64,000 bases of DNA from Vandiemenella viatica (lineage: Eukaryota; Arthropoda; Insecta; Orthoptera; Morabidae), in the NCBI GenBank assembly GCA_031002005.1, contig CM061919.1:32143088-32207087 (forward strand), in the 5' to 3' direction. The notes beneath the pieces were generated by a model. The model worked only from the letters and a program-made list of their open reading frames with translations, was not told the origin of the DNA and ran no database searches. Each line of letters begins with the position of its first letter. Position 1 is the first letter of the stretch. Below are positions 31,829 to 42,480 of the stretch, piece by piece. The position numbers and the translations under genes are program-made.

Positions 31829-33456
31829 TAAGGATTGCAATCCCGCAGTGTTTTCAATCCCGCGGGATCCGCGCGGGATTTGCGCCAATCCCGCGGGATC
31901 CGTGCGGGATTGGTACAAACAGTTTTTTAAAGCGTATATTTAAAACATAGTTACTTAAAACGTCAATAAATTAAATAATAATTAAATTAATAAATAATTT
32001 TTAATGTTAAATGATAAACATTAACAGTTAACAATATTTGGATTGGCAAAATGACATTAAAACCTTTTAGCGTGTCTTAAAGTGTATTTCGAGGTTTCAC
32101 ATTTTTGTTTTTTAATCTAAACCAATTTGTAAATAAATAATAAAAATTGAAAATATTGAGTCTTAGATCATAATATGTGCCTTACAATACATCAGGAAGT
32201 TTAAAAATATGGTTTGCTTAGTGGCCAAGTTACAAAAGTTTTTTTTTTTTTTTTTTTAGTATAAATAAACGTTACATAACACCGAGAAAAGCATTCCACT
32301 TCACAAAGTGAAGTGAATATACTCTGTAAAGTGTAGACCTGGCTCAGAACAAGATCTCATAACTTTTTGTCACTGCACAAGCACGAGACTTTGCGCTTTT
32401 TTTTGCGTAATTCCTTATTATATCTCCTGATTTCTTGATTGATATTACAGTTGATCTAATGTTATTAAAAGAAACTGCTCACCAACACGTAATCTCTGAA
32501 GTATTTCGGATTTACTTATGTGGCGTAACGACGTTTTTAGAGTGGAAATTATTATTTTTTAGTAAGAAAGGAGACTGTCGGCGAATGATTGCAGTGATGT
32601 CCTCATAGGTTGTATCTCCGGATTTCATTGCAAACACACGAAATTACACACGTGAGGAAGACGGCGGAGGCAGCCGTCGAAGTATGGTGTTCCTCCAACA
32701 CAATTCGTCGATACACCCGTGAAAATTTCATTATAACTTTTTTTACCTTTAGTCGAAATAATAACAAGGAGAAGAGGGATTAATCGAAAGCGTGAGCGGC
32801 ACATGTAAGCAGGTGGCTTTCGTCAAAGAAACGCATTGAGGCAGCGGTCAAAACAACTATAAGTAAAAGGATATACAATTTCCTTTTGATAGCTGTTAAA
32901 TAAATAGGTACGCGATCGTTAAAATTACGATTACATTAGTTTCATATCAGCGAATAATCAAGTTTTCAGCCGAAAATTAGGAAATTGTCACAATTACTTT
33001 ATCTGCAAATACAGAAAATGGGAATAATGAAACCGTGAATAAAAAGCTGTAACCGTGTAGTTCAGATAACGTATTCGACACTTAAAAAATAATTATATAG
33101 TTAGAAAATCGTACTAAATACGCACCATAACTCAAATTACAGAAATGTGTACTCGAAACAAACGTAAGTTTTGATGAATACGTAAAAGTGTATTTAATTA
33201 TTTACGAATGACGAAGGTTGACAAAAACAAACGCTTGTTCACATGAGTCAAATGCCAAATGGAAGGGTACAAGGAAACAGTGCAAAATATCCGACAGAGA
33301 CCGAATGGGACAGCGAGTCACGCAGACTGACACGCGTTTCCGCCGGATTTTGCGGATTGCGGATCCGCTTAATTTTGTGCGGGATCCGCCAGATTGTCTA
33401 ATCATGCGGGATCCCGCGGGATTGCGGGATCCCGCTTTGCTGGATTGCAATCCCTA
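31829..33456. mobile_element. hAT-2, 1.63-kb non-autonomous hAT element
   Basis: TTCATATT at 31821-31828 and 33457-33464 is an exact 8-bp duplication. The termini are TAAGGATTGCAATCC and, inverted, TAGGGATTGCAATCC. The sub-terminal regions are packed with GCGGGATCC/CAATCCCGC blocks on both strands. The intact LTR at 41380 shows the empty site. The interior is AT-rich and I find no transposase. A PLE-like piece lies at about 32575-32740. Confidence 0.93.
32575..32740 (+). ncRNA. PLE terminal-repeat remnant with hammerhead-like fold
   Basis: Similar to the inverse of 12783-12910: a strong stem GACGGC/GCCGTC, CGAA, and a hairpin ATGGTGTT/AACACAAT ending in TTC. The CTGATGA core is degraded to GTGAGGA, so cleavage is unlikely. 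It sits inside hAT-2. Confidence 0.4.
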
Positions 33457-33537
33457 TTCATATTATACATTCATTTCAATACTACAAAATATACTTATAA
33501 ATACATATATATTTTCGGGGCTAGTGGATATGCTACA

Positions 33538-34262
33538 CCTGCCCCCACTACGAGGCAAATTAAATTTAATGCTTGGCATGTATTTCAATTTGCCGAGAAG
33601 TCATTACTATCTGTCCATATTAACTTGATTTTCTGACACATTGATTGAACAACCTTTTCACACAACACCAAATGTTATTATGTACACCAGTTGAATGTTT
33701 CCCTATTAATATTACTTTGTTTTACATTTCACATTTTACACCTTCTTCTTTTTCATGAACTGTACATGGTCCGTTACAATTAAAGCTACCAACAGCTGTC
33801 TGAGGTCAACAACCAACTCTTTGCGGTGAGCACACACCCTATTGTCAGATTTACCAAAGCGGGTAGTATACCTGGCGCTCGGTTAGGGGCGTAACCGCAC
33901 AGCTGATTTTCTTTTAACGTCAAAGTAACTTGTGCTACTAAATCACTTACACAACAAGCACATTTTAAAGTCCACGTATTCTAACATTTACTTTAATGTC
34001 TTCATTGTTCTTTGTACACTCTTGGCAGGTTGAAATCTTACTTACATCTATTCAGATCATTTATATTTTAATGTAACCTTTCTTCCCGCGATAGTTTTTT
34101 ATTATCGAGACAACAACCAGGGCTACCAATCCCTGAATATAAACAAAAAAGAACTTCCAAACTTAATTTCCACATTTGAATCGAATTTACTTCCAACTAA
34201 AGGAGTGTTACTTGCTCTATCAGTTAGTACATTACTCTACATCAACTCCATACAACAATTTT
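33538..34262 (-). other. Gypsy-3 3' UTR and polypurine tract
   Basis: No gene and no envelope-like ORF. Next to the LTR the minus strand reads GTAGTGGGGGCAGG (33538-33551), a good polypurine tract for plus-strand priming. Confidence 0.75.
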
Positions 34263-35330
34263 TTACACACTGTCTTTAGTTTTGTACAGTTTCAAGTCTA
34301 CTATGTTTCGCAAACCCAGTTTTTTATTTGATTTTGGATATGCAAGTAAATATACACTAGAATGAGGCTTAGAAATTATACGGAAAGGTCCAAAATAAAC
34401 TTTGAAAAATTTCTTAATCTCCGAATTGATATTACTAGACTTACATTTTGTTTTCACCAAAACTAAATCATTCAAATTGAACTCGGTAGGTTGGATTCTT
34501 TTATCATATCTTCTCTTTCTTTCATCCGCCTTCTTTCTCATTCTTTCTCTGATTTGATTTAGAAGCTCTTGTCGATCAAGAGTAGTAGCGACAGGAAATT
34601 TAACACTTTCTCTTATAAAATCTGGAGGATCTTTATTGAACATGATGCGGAATGGAGTGTATCCGGTGCTTTCACTCGGAATACTGTTTATCAAATTTTC
34701 GAATTCTTTCACATATTCAATCCATCGTGTGTGTTTCTGGCTACAGTACGCCCAAAATAATCTGCCAAGTTCTTTCATTTGTCTTTCACAAGGATTACTG
34801 GATGGGTGATAACTCGATATTCGGATATGCTTTATATTATTATCTTTCATGCAAGAAGACCAACTGTTTGACAAAAACTGACTACCATTGTCAGAAAGCA
34901 AAGATAGCGGCCGTCCGAGATTCACGAAATAATCTTTTACTAGTTTACACACAAGTGCCTTACCAGTAGCTTTCTTTATCGGGTATAACTTTACAAATTT
35001 TGAAAATACATCAAAGCATACAAATAGGTAAGCAAATCCGCCTCTTGATTTAGGTAGCGGCCCGTATAAATCTACTGCGACAAGATCCAACACGTCGGTG
35101 GGCAAGTATGTTTTGCATCAGATTCTTACTTGTCGTCACCGATACTTTCGTGCGCTGGCACAGGTCACAAAACCAGCGTCGTGCTACTAGCTTCCGCATA
35201 TTGTCGAATATAACAACTTCTCGTAATTTTTGGTAACATTTTTCAACTCCATAATGACCGTAGCTTGAATGGGTATAATCAATTATTAAATCAACATACT
35301 GGCGCGGCCAGCACAATTTCCAATCTTCAC
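34263..35330 (-). pseudogene. Gypsy-3 integrase
   Basis: Joins element cDNA to target DNA. The zinc-binding HHCC part is in the frame ending at 35050 (HSSYGHYG and CDLCQRTK, about 35270-35145). After a shift near 35110, the frame 34263-35105 (280 aa) carries the catalytic core: Asp in VAVDLYGPLP, Asp in LLSDNGSQF and Glu in NPCERQMKEL. The C-terminal part, with an SH3-like fold (FNLNDLVLVKTK, FGPFRIISKP), runs to the stop. All three DDE residues are present. One frameshift separates the zinc domain from the core. Confidence 0.9.
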
Positions 35331-35990
35331 TCGATTCTTCCCTTCTACGAAATAAAATTCCTTCATACAAAATATAGTATTTCTTAAATTTCTCGCAGTT
35401 TTTATTACCTAGATTTTGCTTTACCATCTTAAGACACTCGTCTTCATTTTGTCTTCTTCGCATGTCTTTACACACCTCCTTCACATTCCTTTCTTGCGGA
35501 ACTTCTTTCATGTAAAGAATTTTAAATACCCTTTCTGAATTTGGTATCTCCTCAGTACTAATAAGTCTCGACAATGCATCGGCCACAGTGTTGTCGCTAC
35601 CCTTGATGTATCGTATCTCATAATCGTATTGCTGCATAAACAATGCCCATCTCGTAAGTCTTCCATGTAATAATTTACATTCTTGGAGAAATGTTAAAGC
35701 TTTATGGTCAGTATAAATGATAATGTGATGCCCCCATAAGTAATATCTAAATTTTTGGAAGCCCCATACGATACTTAAGGCCTCTTTTTCAGTAATTCCC
35801 GTAGGACCTCTCATGTTTATTTAATAGACGACTTGAAAATGCAACTGACTTGCGCTCTTCTCGGCCATTAACATTTTCTATTTGAAACAGATGAATTCCG
35901 AAGTCCGTATTCAGAGCTGTCAGACTCCATGCAAAACGGTAATTTCATATTTGGGTGGTAAAGGATTTCGCTATTTAGTAATTCTTGCTT
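35331..35990 (-). pseudogene. Gypsy-3 RNase H
   Basis: Degrades the RNA template. The first catalytic Asp lies in MESDSSEYGL at the end of the RT frame (about 35915). After a shift near 35870-35815 the frame 35050-35814 gives the Glu in EKEALSIVWGFQKFRYYLWG, an Asp in YTDHKALTFL and the last Asp in NTVADALSRL. So all four acidic residues are readable, but two frames are needed. Confidence 0.87.
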
Positions 35991-37184
35991 GAGCTTTTCA
36001 AAGGCAATTTGACATTCTCTGGTCCATACCCACACTGCATTCTTCTTTCGTAGGGCATTTAAGTGCGGATCATTAAACGATTGGTCTTTCACAAATTTTC
36101 TATAAAATCCACACAGTCTGAAAAATGATTTGAGCTGTTTTTTGTTCTGAGGTATCGGAAATTTTGCTATTGCTTGTATCTTATCTGAATCTGGCATTAT
36201 TCCATTTGCATTTATCATATGTCCCAAAAATTTAATTTCTCTCTTGACGAATTCGCATTTTTGCAACTTCTGGGTCATTCCTCCTATTCTTAATGCTACT
36301 AATACGTCTTCTAAGATTTTACAATGTTCTTCCCAACTTGACGCACTGATTAATATATCATCTACGTAAATGGTTAACCTACTCAATAATTCCTCTCCCA
36401 AAACTTGGTCCAGGGCTCTAATAAACACGGAAACTGATACATTAATTCCAAATGGAACCACGCAATATTGGTAACATCTTCCTCCATACAAAAAAGCTGT
36501 ATATTTTCTCGATTCTTTGGCTATCGGAACTTGCCAATAGCCGGCCGTCAAATCTAAACTCGTCATATATGTTACGCCGTAGAATTTTTGCAACGTCTCT
36601 TCTAAATTTTCTGGCCTGTCAGTCTCTTTTTCAACAATACGATTCAGCGTTCTTGCATCTAAAACTAATCGAACAGATCCGTCCTTCTTTCCAACAACAA
36701 TTAGTGGGTTATTATAAGAACTGTCACTCCTCTCAATTATTCCCCATTGTAGCATCCTATTTATTTCCCGCTCCACTGCATTTTTCTTGGCAAATGGTAC
36801 TGGGTAAGGTTTCACAAAGAATGGAGTATGCGGTTTTATTTTTAGTTTGCATTCAAAATCTTTAACAGTGCCCGGACAATTCGAAAACCTGTCGGCGTTA
36901 CGTTCTAATAATGTACGCAGCTGTTCTTTCTGTTCCCACGTAATCTCACATATTTCGCTCACTTTACTTCTTATAATATCTTTAGTTGCAAGATCATCAT
37001 TCCTTTCATACACACTGCTGTCTCCAAATTCTTCTTCTCTTTCTTCTTCACACATCGGCTGCATTATTCGTATTTTCACGTTCCCCACTATACCTGCGGC
37101 ATTTACCATTTCTTTTCCAAATTTAATATTATACTCTTTTCCCTCCTTGATTAATTGTATTCCTTCCTTCACCACAATCAACAA
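35868..37184 (-). CDS. Gypsy-3 reverse transcriptase frame, 438 aa
   Basis: A long uninterrupted frame that copies element RNA into DNA. Fingers: SYNNPLIVVGKKDGSVRLVLD (about residues 158-178). Palm: SLDLTAGYWQVPI, then QYCVVPFGINVSVSVFIRAL and the catalytic IYVDDILIS (about residue 278). Thumb: FFRLCGFYRKFVKDQ. It ends inside RNase H through a shift near 35870. Upstream it is one frame off the protease, near 37160. The domain is intact, but the polyprotein is not. Part of a Gag-Pol chain, so the ATG at 37184 is probably not a real start. Confidence 0.93.
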   Translation of the reverse strand: MLIVVKEGIQLIKEGKEYNIKFGKEMVNAAGIVGNVKIRIMQPMCEEEREEEFGDSSVYERNDDLATKDIIRSKVSEICEITWEQKEQLRTLLERNADRFSNCPGTVKDFECKLKIKPHTPFFVKPYPVPFAKKNAVEREINRMLQWGIIERSDSSYNNPLIVVGKKDGSVRLVLDARTLNRIVEKETDRPENLEETLQKFYGVTYMTSLDLTAGYWQVPIAKESRKYTAFLYGGRCYQYCVVPFGINVSVSVFIRALDQVLGEELLSRLTIYVDDILISASSWEEHCKILEDVLVALRIGGMTQKLQKCEFVKREIKFLGHMINANGIMPDSDKIQAIAKFPIPQNKKQLKSFFRLCGFYRKFVKDQSFNDPHLNALRKKNAVWVWTRECQIAFEKLKQELLNSEILYHPNMKLPFCMESDSSEYGLRNSSVSNRKC

Positions 37185-37745
37185 CCACTTGATACTTTTG
37201 TAGCAAGTCCATACCCAGTATACAATTCATGTTTAGATCCGGAATTACTATACATCGATGTTCTATCTGTACTCCATCTATCTCCAATTCTATCCAAATT
37301 TGCTTCTTCAAACGTTTACTTAATTTTCCAGTGGCTCCCATGACTTGTAAATAATTTACTGGCATTTCTTCGACTCTTCGATCTTTGGTTATGCGCTCGT
37401 AGAAAACTTCCGAAATCGCCGTCAAATCACTCCCGGTATCTAAAAGCGCTTGACTTTGCACTCCAAATATTTTTAGACTTATCAAAGGTTGTCTTATTTC
37501 ATTCTCTACAGCTTTTCCGATGTCTTCTTGTAACAAATCATTTACTATTTCCTGATGCGACCATCCTATTTCTTCCTGGTGGTTCATTTTAGATAGATAA
37601 CTCTTTTTGAAATCATCCGAGCTCGCTTGGCACTGGCTGTCCTCAACTGTACAAGATAATAAAGCTTTTTGTTCTTTACTTTGCTCTTCTCCGTCGGCGG
37701 TAGAATAACAAGCTACGTCGGTACGTGTTCGTAAAGGGGCTATAT
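37129..37745 (-). CDS. Gypsy-3 aspartic protease
   Basis: A retropepsin-type protease for Gag-Pol maturation. The active site is LLDTGSDLTAIS at about 37445-37410, and the second conserved block is CILGMDLLQKYQ near 37220. The open frame reaches upstream of the ATG at 37587 to about 37745, joining it to the acidic module through one frameshift. Downstream it runs into the RT through another. The protease fold itself is uninterrupted. Confidence 0.85.
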
Positions 37746-38200
37746 TCGCATTTTGACAGCTACCTGGTGCTTCAACTGTTTTCGCCTTACCCGTGATATA
37801 CCTTTAATCTCCGATTCATCATATTTCCTTATAAAAAATATTCTGACTTCATTTTCTTCATTTTCATTTTCTTCTTCACTGCTTTCAGATTCCCTTTCCT
37901 CTTCGTTATCACTGCTAGGAACAATTTCTCCGTTTTCGTTAATGCTAAACGCTAGCTCATTATCTTCATTCTCACAATTTCCTTCGTCGAACAATTCCAT
38001 TGCAGCTTTACATTGCACCTCCGCACTATTTACTCCTCCTCCGGTATTCTTTTCATATTCTTCTTCATCCTGTACATCGATGTTAGCCAAATCTATGACT
38101 TCGCGACAATTCCAACCACCCCCTTGCTTTAATGTCGAAACATCGCATTTCTCATTCTCTATCTCGTTGAAACATTTCCACCATTGTAGATATTCATCTT
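37740..38200 (-). CDS. Gypsy-3 acidic module between gag and protease
   Basis: An open frame that overlaps the end of gag and reads about 150 residues. It carries a Trp/Cys-bearing start (EYLQWWKCFNEIENEKCDV) and a run of Glu/Ser (NEEERESESSEEENENEENE), then a basic end (SRVRRKQLKHQ). A similar module exists in Gypsy-2. I recognise no domain. The offset from gag suggests Pol is reached by ribosomal frameshifting, but no slippery site was proven. Confidence 0.6.
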
Positions 38201-40083
38201 TGCTGTATGATTTGCGGTACTCGAATTAAATGCTCTTCATTCTCTTTTATTTCAACATTATTTGGTCCATAAGTTCCGATATTCGCTTCCGTGCGGACCT
38301 TCACAGTCGCGGTTTGTAGTTTTCCGCCTCTTCTTTTTTTCTCATCCTGTACTTTTTCTGTTTTTCTCATATACATCATTTGTTTAGGCTGCTGTCTGTA
38401 ATCATGGCGTTCACCTGATGCGTAGTTACTACTATAGTTCTGATTACAGTATTTATTATTATTATTGGCCACATTCTTGTCAAAATGCCGATTTCCTCTT
38501 TCTTGCTCGTACATTTGCCTCCCACTTCTTCCGTATATGTCACGTCCTCTCTGTGAACCGTTATCCCACCTATCGTTGTGTCGATAATCTTTCGTCTTAT
38601 CCGCGCTCCGGTCGAACATTTTGTTTCGTTCTGTGTTGTTTTCACAAGCTTCTTGGTATCTGTCTATCCTCTCTAGTATGTCTAAAAAATCTTCCATCTT
38701 GTCCCACTGAGTTGCAATTAATTTTTCCTGGACTTGTCTTGGCAACTTTTGTAATAGCACTTCCATTTGTTCAACTTCTCCGATAGGCTGATCTAGATGC
38801 CGTAATTCTGTCTGCATTTTCTCACAAAAATTTCTCATACTCCCATCTGTCCTGTGGTAACGCTTGCAGTTGTAAAACTCACTTTTTACTTTTCGTTGTC
38901 GCCTCTGAGACCAGTACTTATCTCGGAACATTTGGAGAAACTCATTAAAATTATGACAGCTCTCTAAAATTTCACACCCCCACGAAAAAGCTTCGCTCTT
39001 CATTTTTCTGTGTACGTATTGCATTTTATCAACCTCTGACCATTCTATGGGCAAAGTTCTAGCATAAATTTTAACAAAGTCAGCGGGATGAACATTTCCG
39101 CCCGGCTCAAATATAGTTTCGGGTAACGATAATTGACAAGCATTCGATCCGCCGCTCACAATAATATTAGGCTGTTTTTTGACCTCTTCTAGATTTCCTT
39201 TTATGCTGATCATATCTTCGCGTATTTGCGCGACCCCGTCCGACAATTCTTCAACTTGTTGCTCTATACATACTGTTCTACTAGAATGTTCAACGACCTG
39301 CCGTTCTACTCCTTGTATCTTCTTATCACATTGTTTCTGCCCTTCCAGAATCTTCCCCATCTCATTCTTAACATTCTCTTGATTTTTTTTTACGTTTTCT
39401 AATTTTTCTTTAAATAACCTTTCGCTTTCTGCCACACTTCGAGTTACCATTGGAATTACGTTATGATGTATCTCTTCCACAATTTTTTGTCGCATATTAT
39501 TTTCAATTTTCAACATTTTGCTTTCAATTGTTTCGAATTTTACGTTCATCTGCTCTGTTACATTTTCAATTCTTCCAGTAATTCTTTCTTCCAAATTTTG
39601 CATAGCGGTTTCTTGTTTTCGGCTAGCATCTAATATGACGGTCTCTTGTTTTCGGCAAGCATCTAATATGGCGGTTCGCAGCATATTAAAATTTTCAGAC
39701 CCTTCCCGAGTGTTTTCAGACTGATTCAGTTCTGGTGAAATTATTCTTCCTACTGGGTTCTGCCCCCCATTAAATACACTTGTTCCTTCAACTTGCACAT
39801 TATCCTCACTACCGCTACTAATGTCATTAATTGCAAAACGACTGCCAAATTCATTGTCCTCCCCATTAACAACCGGACTACTACTCAATTCGGCTTGCAC
39901 AAACTTACTTTTTTCACGTATCCCCATACGATTTTCATATTTTCCATCAAAACTTACTGTTCCCGAACTTTCGATCAAAATTCCTGAATTATTACCATCT
40001 GATTCCACTAAATCCGTATTATCTTCCGCCCGGACTAACCTACCACAACTGTCTTCCATATTCAAAGACATTTGAAAATTCAA
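38194..40083 (-). CDS. Gypsy-3 Gag, 629 aa, intact, no zinc knuckle
   Basis: The longest intact frame of the element. Residues 1-130 are acidic and low complexity. At 135-160 a short internal repeat, LDACRKQET/LDASRKQET, is followed by a long coiled-coil stretch to about 325. A capsid-like region (330-500) contains PETIFEPGG, HPADFVKIYAR, SEAFSWGCEIL, RQRKVKSEFYNCKRY and VEQMEVLLQKLP. The C terminus is Asn/Arg/Gln-rich with no CCHC motif. Several motifs are shared with Gypsy-2 Gag. The ATG at 40083 gives the longest frame; an alternative Met lies a few codons downstream. RNA binding may depend on the basic tail. Confidence 0.85.
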   Translation of the reverse strand: MNFQMSLNMEDSCGRLVRAEDNTDLVESDGNNSGILIESSGTVSFDGKYENRMGIREKSKFVQAELSSSPVVNGEDNEFGSRFAINDISSGSEDNVQVEGTSVFNGGQNPVGRIISPELNQSENTREGSENFNMLRTAILDACRKQETVILDASRKQETAMQNLEERITGRIENVTEQMNVKFETIESKMLKIENNMRQKIVEEIHHNVIPMVTRSVAESERLFKEKLENVKKNQENVKNEMGKILEGQKQCDKKIQGVERQVVEHSSRTVCIEQQVEELSDGVAQIREDMISIKGNLEEVKKQPNIIVSGGSNACQLSLPETIFEPGGNVHPADFVKIYARTLPIEWSEVDKMQYVHRKMKSEAFSWGCEILESCHNFNEFLQMFRDKYWSQRRQRKVKSEFYNCKRYHRTDGSMRNFCEKMQTELRHLDQPIGEVEQMEVLLQKLPRQVQEKLIATQWDKMEDFLDILERIDRYQEACENNTERNKMFDRSADKTKDYRHNDRWDNGSQRGRDIYGRSGRQMYEQERGNRHFDKNVANNNNKYCNQNYSSNYASGERHDYRQQPKQMMYMRKTEKVQDEKKRRGGKLQTATVKVRTEANIGTYGPNNVEIKENEEHLIRVPQIIQQR

Positions 40084-40856
40084 AATATAAGAAACAAAAT
40101 TATATTATATTCCAGTTAATAGGAAGAATTCCGTCAGACAACAATTCACAACTCCAAGGTTACCAATCAACAATGAGCCAACGCCGCTTTCAACAACGCC
40201 GCTAAGCAAGACACAAGAAAGACAAACAATTCAGCATCCAAATCACCACCAAAATTTACAATTCACAGAAACAAAATAGTATTTAAATTCTGCTCTCCTC
40301 CGGCCTGAAATAAAATCAAACATATAGATATATTACAGATTTTAATTCTAATTACGAAATGTTTTCCCCCCTTATTTCTTTATAATTTCTTTATTATTAC
40401 TTGCTTCTCATCGGAAACCACAGACGCTAACTACTCTAAACAAACTACTGCAATTTGTAACAAACTTTAGACTTTCAATGATAACTTTTTCTTTTACAAT
40501 TCTTAATAGCAATTCCTTGTCTTTAGATATTCTTTAACCAAACGATAATTACTTTTCTTGTTTCAATGTTCTTTTAAACAAACAAATTTTAGAGTTAATT
40601 TCACTGATTTTATAACTGCTCTTCTTTCTGCAATGTGATCGTCGATTGCTGCTGTTACCCCGTGAATTAAATTTGGAATTTTGTACTTGCCAATCTGCGA
40701 AACTGCTGTCGTCGGAAGTTCCTCACCACTGTTGACTGCAGCGACGTTATAGAAATCAGAAAATTTCCAGGCGTCCCGGATGCTATGTTAATTAGCAATT
40801 AACATCCGTAATTGATACTATCATACCACTGAATCATCCTCTGCAGGATAGCCAAA
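40084..40856 (-). other. Gypsy-3 leader between 5' LTR and gag
   Basis: About 0.77 kb without a convincing gene. Next to the LTR the minus strand reads TTTGGCTATCCTGCAGAGG, the likely primer-binding region; I could not match a tRNA. Confidence 0.6.
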
Positions 40857-41462
40857 TGTAATCTATCACCGCTATCTTCACTATCCTGGCAGTGGTAAGC
40901 CAAATGTAATACTCCTCTCAATTACTATTTCGTATTACTAATTAAAATCCACAGGTTTGTTGATGGTTTGGCCCTTAAATACCGTCATTCCACCCAAGCA
41001 TGCGGACTGAGGAGCTACTTATCCTCATCTGAAAGGTTCTTATTACACAAATAATAAGACGTTTAACTTCGTATAATCAATAAGTTTCTATTTTATTGAT
41101 CAAAGTCCATTTGCTACTCTTAACAACTTTATAAAACCACAACTGAAAACACACTCTTTCGTATATTAAGAACAATCACGGAATCAGCATGCTCAATACA
41201 AAATTGCTAGACCGCCGCTACAATCTTGGCGCGCAACCACTCGCGCCCGCTCGCGGCCAGACACACACTCTTCAAAAAAAAAAAGAAAAAAAAAAAAAGA
41301 TATTAATGTCACTTATATTACCCCTGTTTACAAACTTAGTACCGTCTGTGGTCTCCTTGAGTTAAATACACTTGCTTACAATTCATATTATACATTCATT
41401 TCAATACTACAAAATATCCTTATAAATACATATATATTTTCGGGGCTAGTGGATATGCTACA
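40857..41462 (-). repeat. Gypsy-3 5' LTR, 606 bp
   Basis: Same sequence as 31283-33537 without the hAT-2 insert. Shared landmarks are TGTAATCTATCACCGCTATC-like start, GGTTTGGCCCTTAAATACCG and the end GGATATGCTACA. Confidence 0.95.
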
Positions 41463-41466
41463 CCTT

Positions 41467-41830
41467 CCAAAAACATTCAAATGAAGGCCAAATACAGATT
41501 CAACCTCTGGCGTCAGTCAACTCTGCATTCCTAGTATTACGAGTATCGACATTATTAGTCGCAACTGAGGCGTGAAACTTCGCAACTTTCCCTCTAATAC
41601 TCCGACAATTTAGGACCATTATCCTTAGCTGCTTCGTATTGTTATATGTGGAGCCTAAAATCACATTTTTCATATTCGCACTCTGACAAGAAATGGGTGA
41701 AGTAATCGGAGCTGTACTACTAAAATTATTCGCGCCATCACTACCAGTACCAGCTTCTAGGATATCGGCACATCCTCTTCGATGAACTGAAGGATCCTAG
41801 GGCCTCACGGTGTTCCTAAAAAATAATTAA
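41467..41830 (-). pseudogene. CR1-B ORF2 start
   Basis: The minus strand carries the beginning of the endonuclease: MVLNCRSIRGKVAKFHA around 41620-41570, with the reading breaking up towards 41470. The next residues of the domain are found across the Gypsy-3 insertion at 31282. Upstream to 41830 is the inter-ORF region. Confidence 0.7.
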
Positions 41831-41843
41831 TATCAAGACGGTT

Positions 41844-42480
41844 CTATCTTTTAGCAGGCATCTTGGTCGCCATTCTAGGTGTGTAATGGACCCCCGACCT
41901 GTCAAATGCGTCCCAACTGGCATCTATCATCGGTCGAATGTCGACGAAGCCCCTGTTGTTTCTGCGACACTGCTCCAGCAAATTACAGTTTAAATTAAAG
42001 AACTTCCACCACTTGGCTTCCCCACAATCGATGCGCGGCACGCCAATACAAATTGAGAAATGCAATGAAACAGAATTTCCTGTGCGGCTTCATACGCCTT
42101 TCGGCCCGAGTTGTCCATGGATTTAACTATATCTGGAACAGAAACACGACACGACTCATTAGTACCGACGTGCGCAGCTACTCTTAACTGACAGCAGTTC
42201 GATTCCCTGATCGCTTTTGAAATAGCCTCCATGACACGTGGTACGGTTGCTCCTGAAAGAGAAACGGAATGAACGTTAGTATGAGGGTCTGCACCATTTT
42301 CGTTGCTAGTTCCCGTATCGGTTTCTCCAGACATCGCACGTTGGAGTTGCCAATGACCAGTAAACCTTTTCCTGGCAAGGCTTGGGGTGTGCGGGTAAAT
42401 CTTCCCTTCTGAGCTTCTGGGCCAATCGCGCTTGAATCTTCAGTCTCTTGCAACACTGAAAACGTATTACTTAGTGGCAA
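41844..42480 (-). pseudogene. CR1-B ORF1, SGNH esterase-like domain
   Basis: CR1-type ORF1 proteins often carry an SGNH-hydrolase-like (esterase) domain of uncertain role. Three frames combine here. 42184-42480 has LLVIGNSNVRCLEKPI, where a usual GDSN box is GNSN. 41990-42334 has VHSVSLSGATVPRVMEAI (the Gly block) and VAAHVGTNESC (the GTN-type block). 41844-42065 has VDIRPMIDA and the final SGVHYTPRMA, carrying the catalytic His region. The GDS Asp is altered and the frames are shifted. Related to 58297-58716 but clearly diverged. Confidence 0.75.

Larger units (their letters stand above)
31283..33537 (-). repeat. Gypsy-3 3' LTR, carrying hAT-2
   Basis: About 0.62 kb of LTR once hAT-2 and its duplication are removed. 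It contains a 34-base A run at 31700-31733 on the plus strand; the other LTR has a shorter run broken by G. The outer end is TGT...ACA. Confidence 0.93.
31283..41462 (-). mobile_element. Gypsy-3, full-length LTR retrotransposon with 4-bp target duplication
   Basis: A complete element between CCTT at 31279-31282 and CCTT at 41463-41466. It starts TGTAATCT and ends ATGCTACA. The two LTRs are at 31283-33537 (interrupted by hAT-2) and 40857-41462. The interior on the minus strand has leader, gag, acidic module, protease, RT, RNase H, integrase, 3' UTR and polypurine tract. The LTRs differ by roughly eight substitutions over 600 bp by eye, so it is fairly young. It splits CR1-B in its endonuclease. 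Confidence 0.95.

Noticed and set aside
33538..34262. Envelope gene after Gypsy-3 integrase
   Set aside because: The interval is short, AT-rich and has no open frame, so the element is a plain retrotransposon as far as seen.
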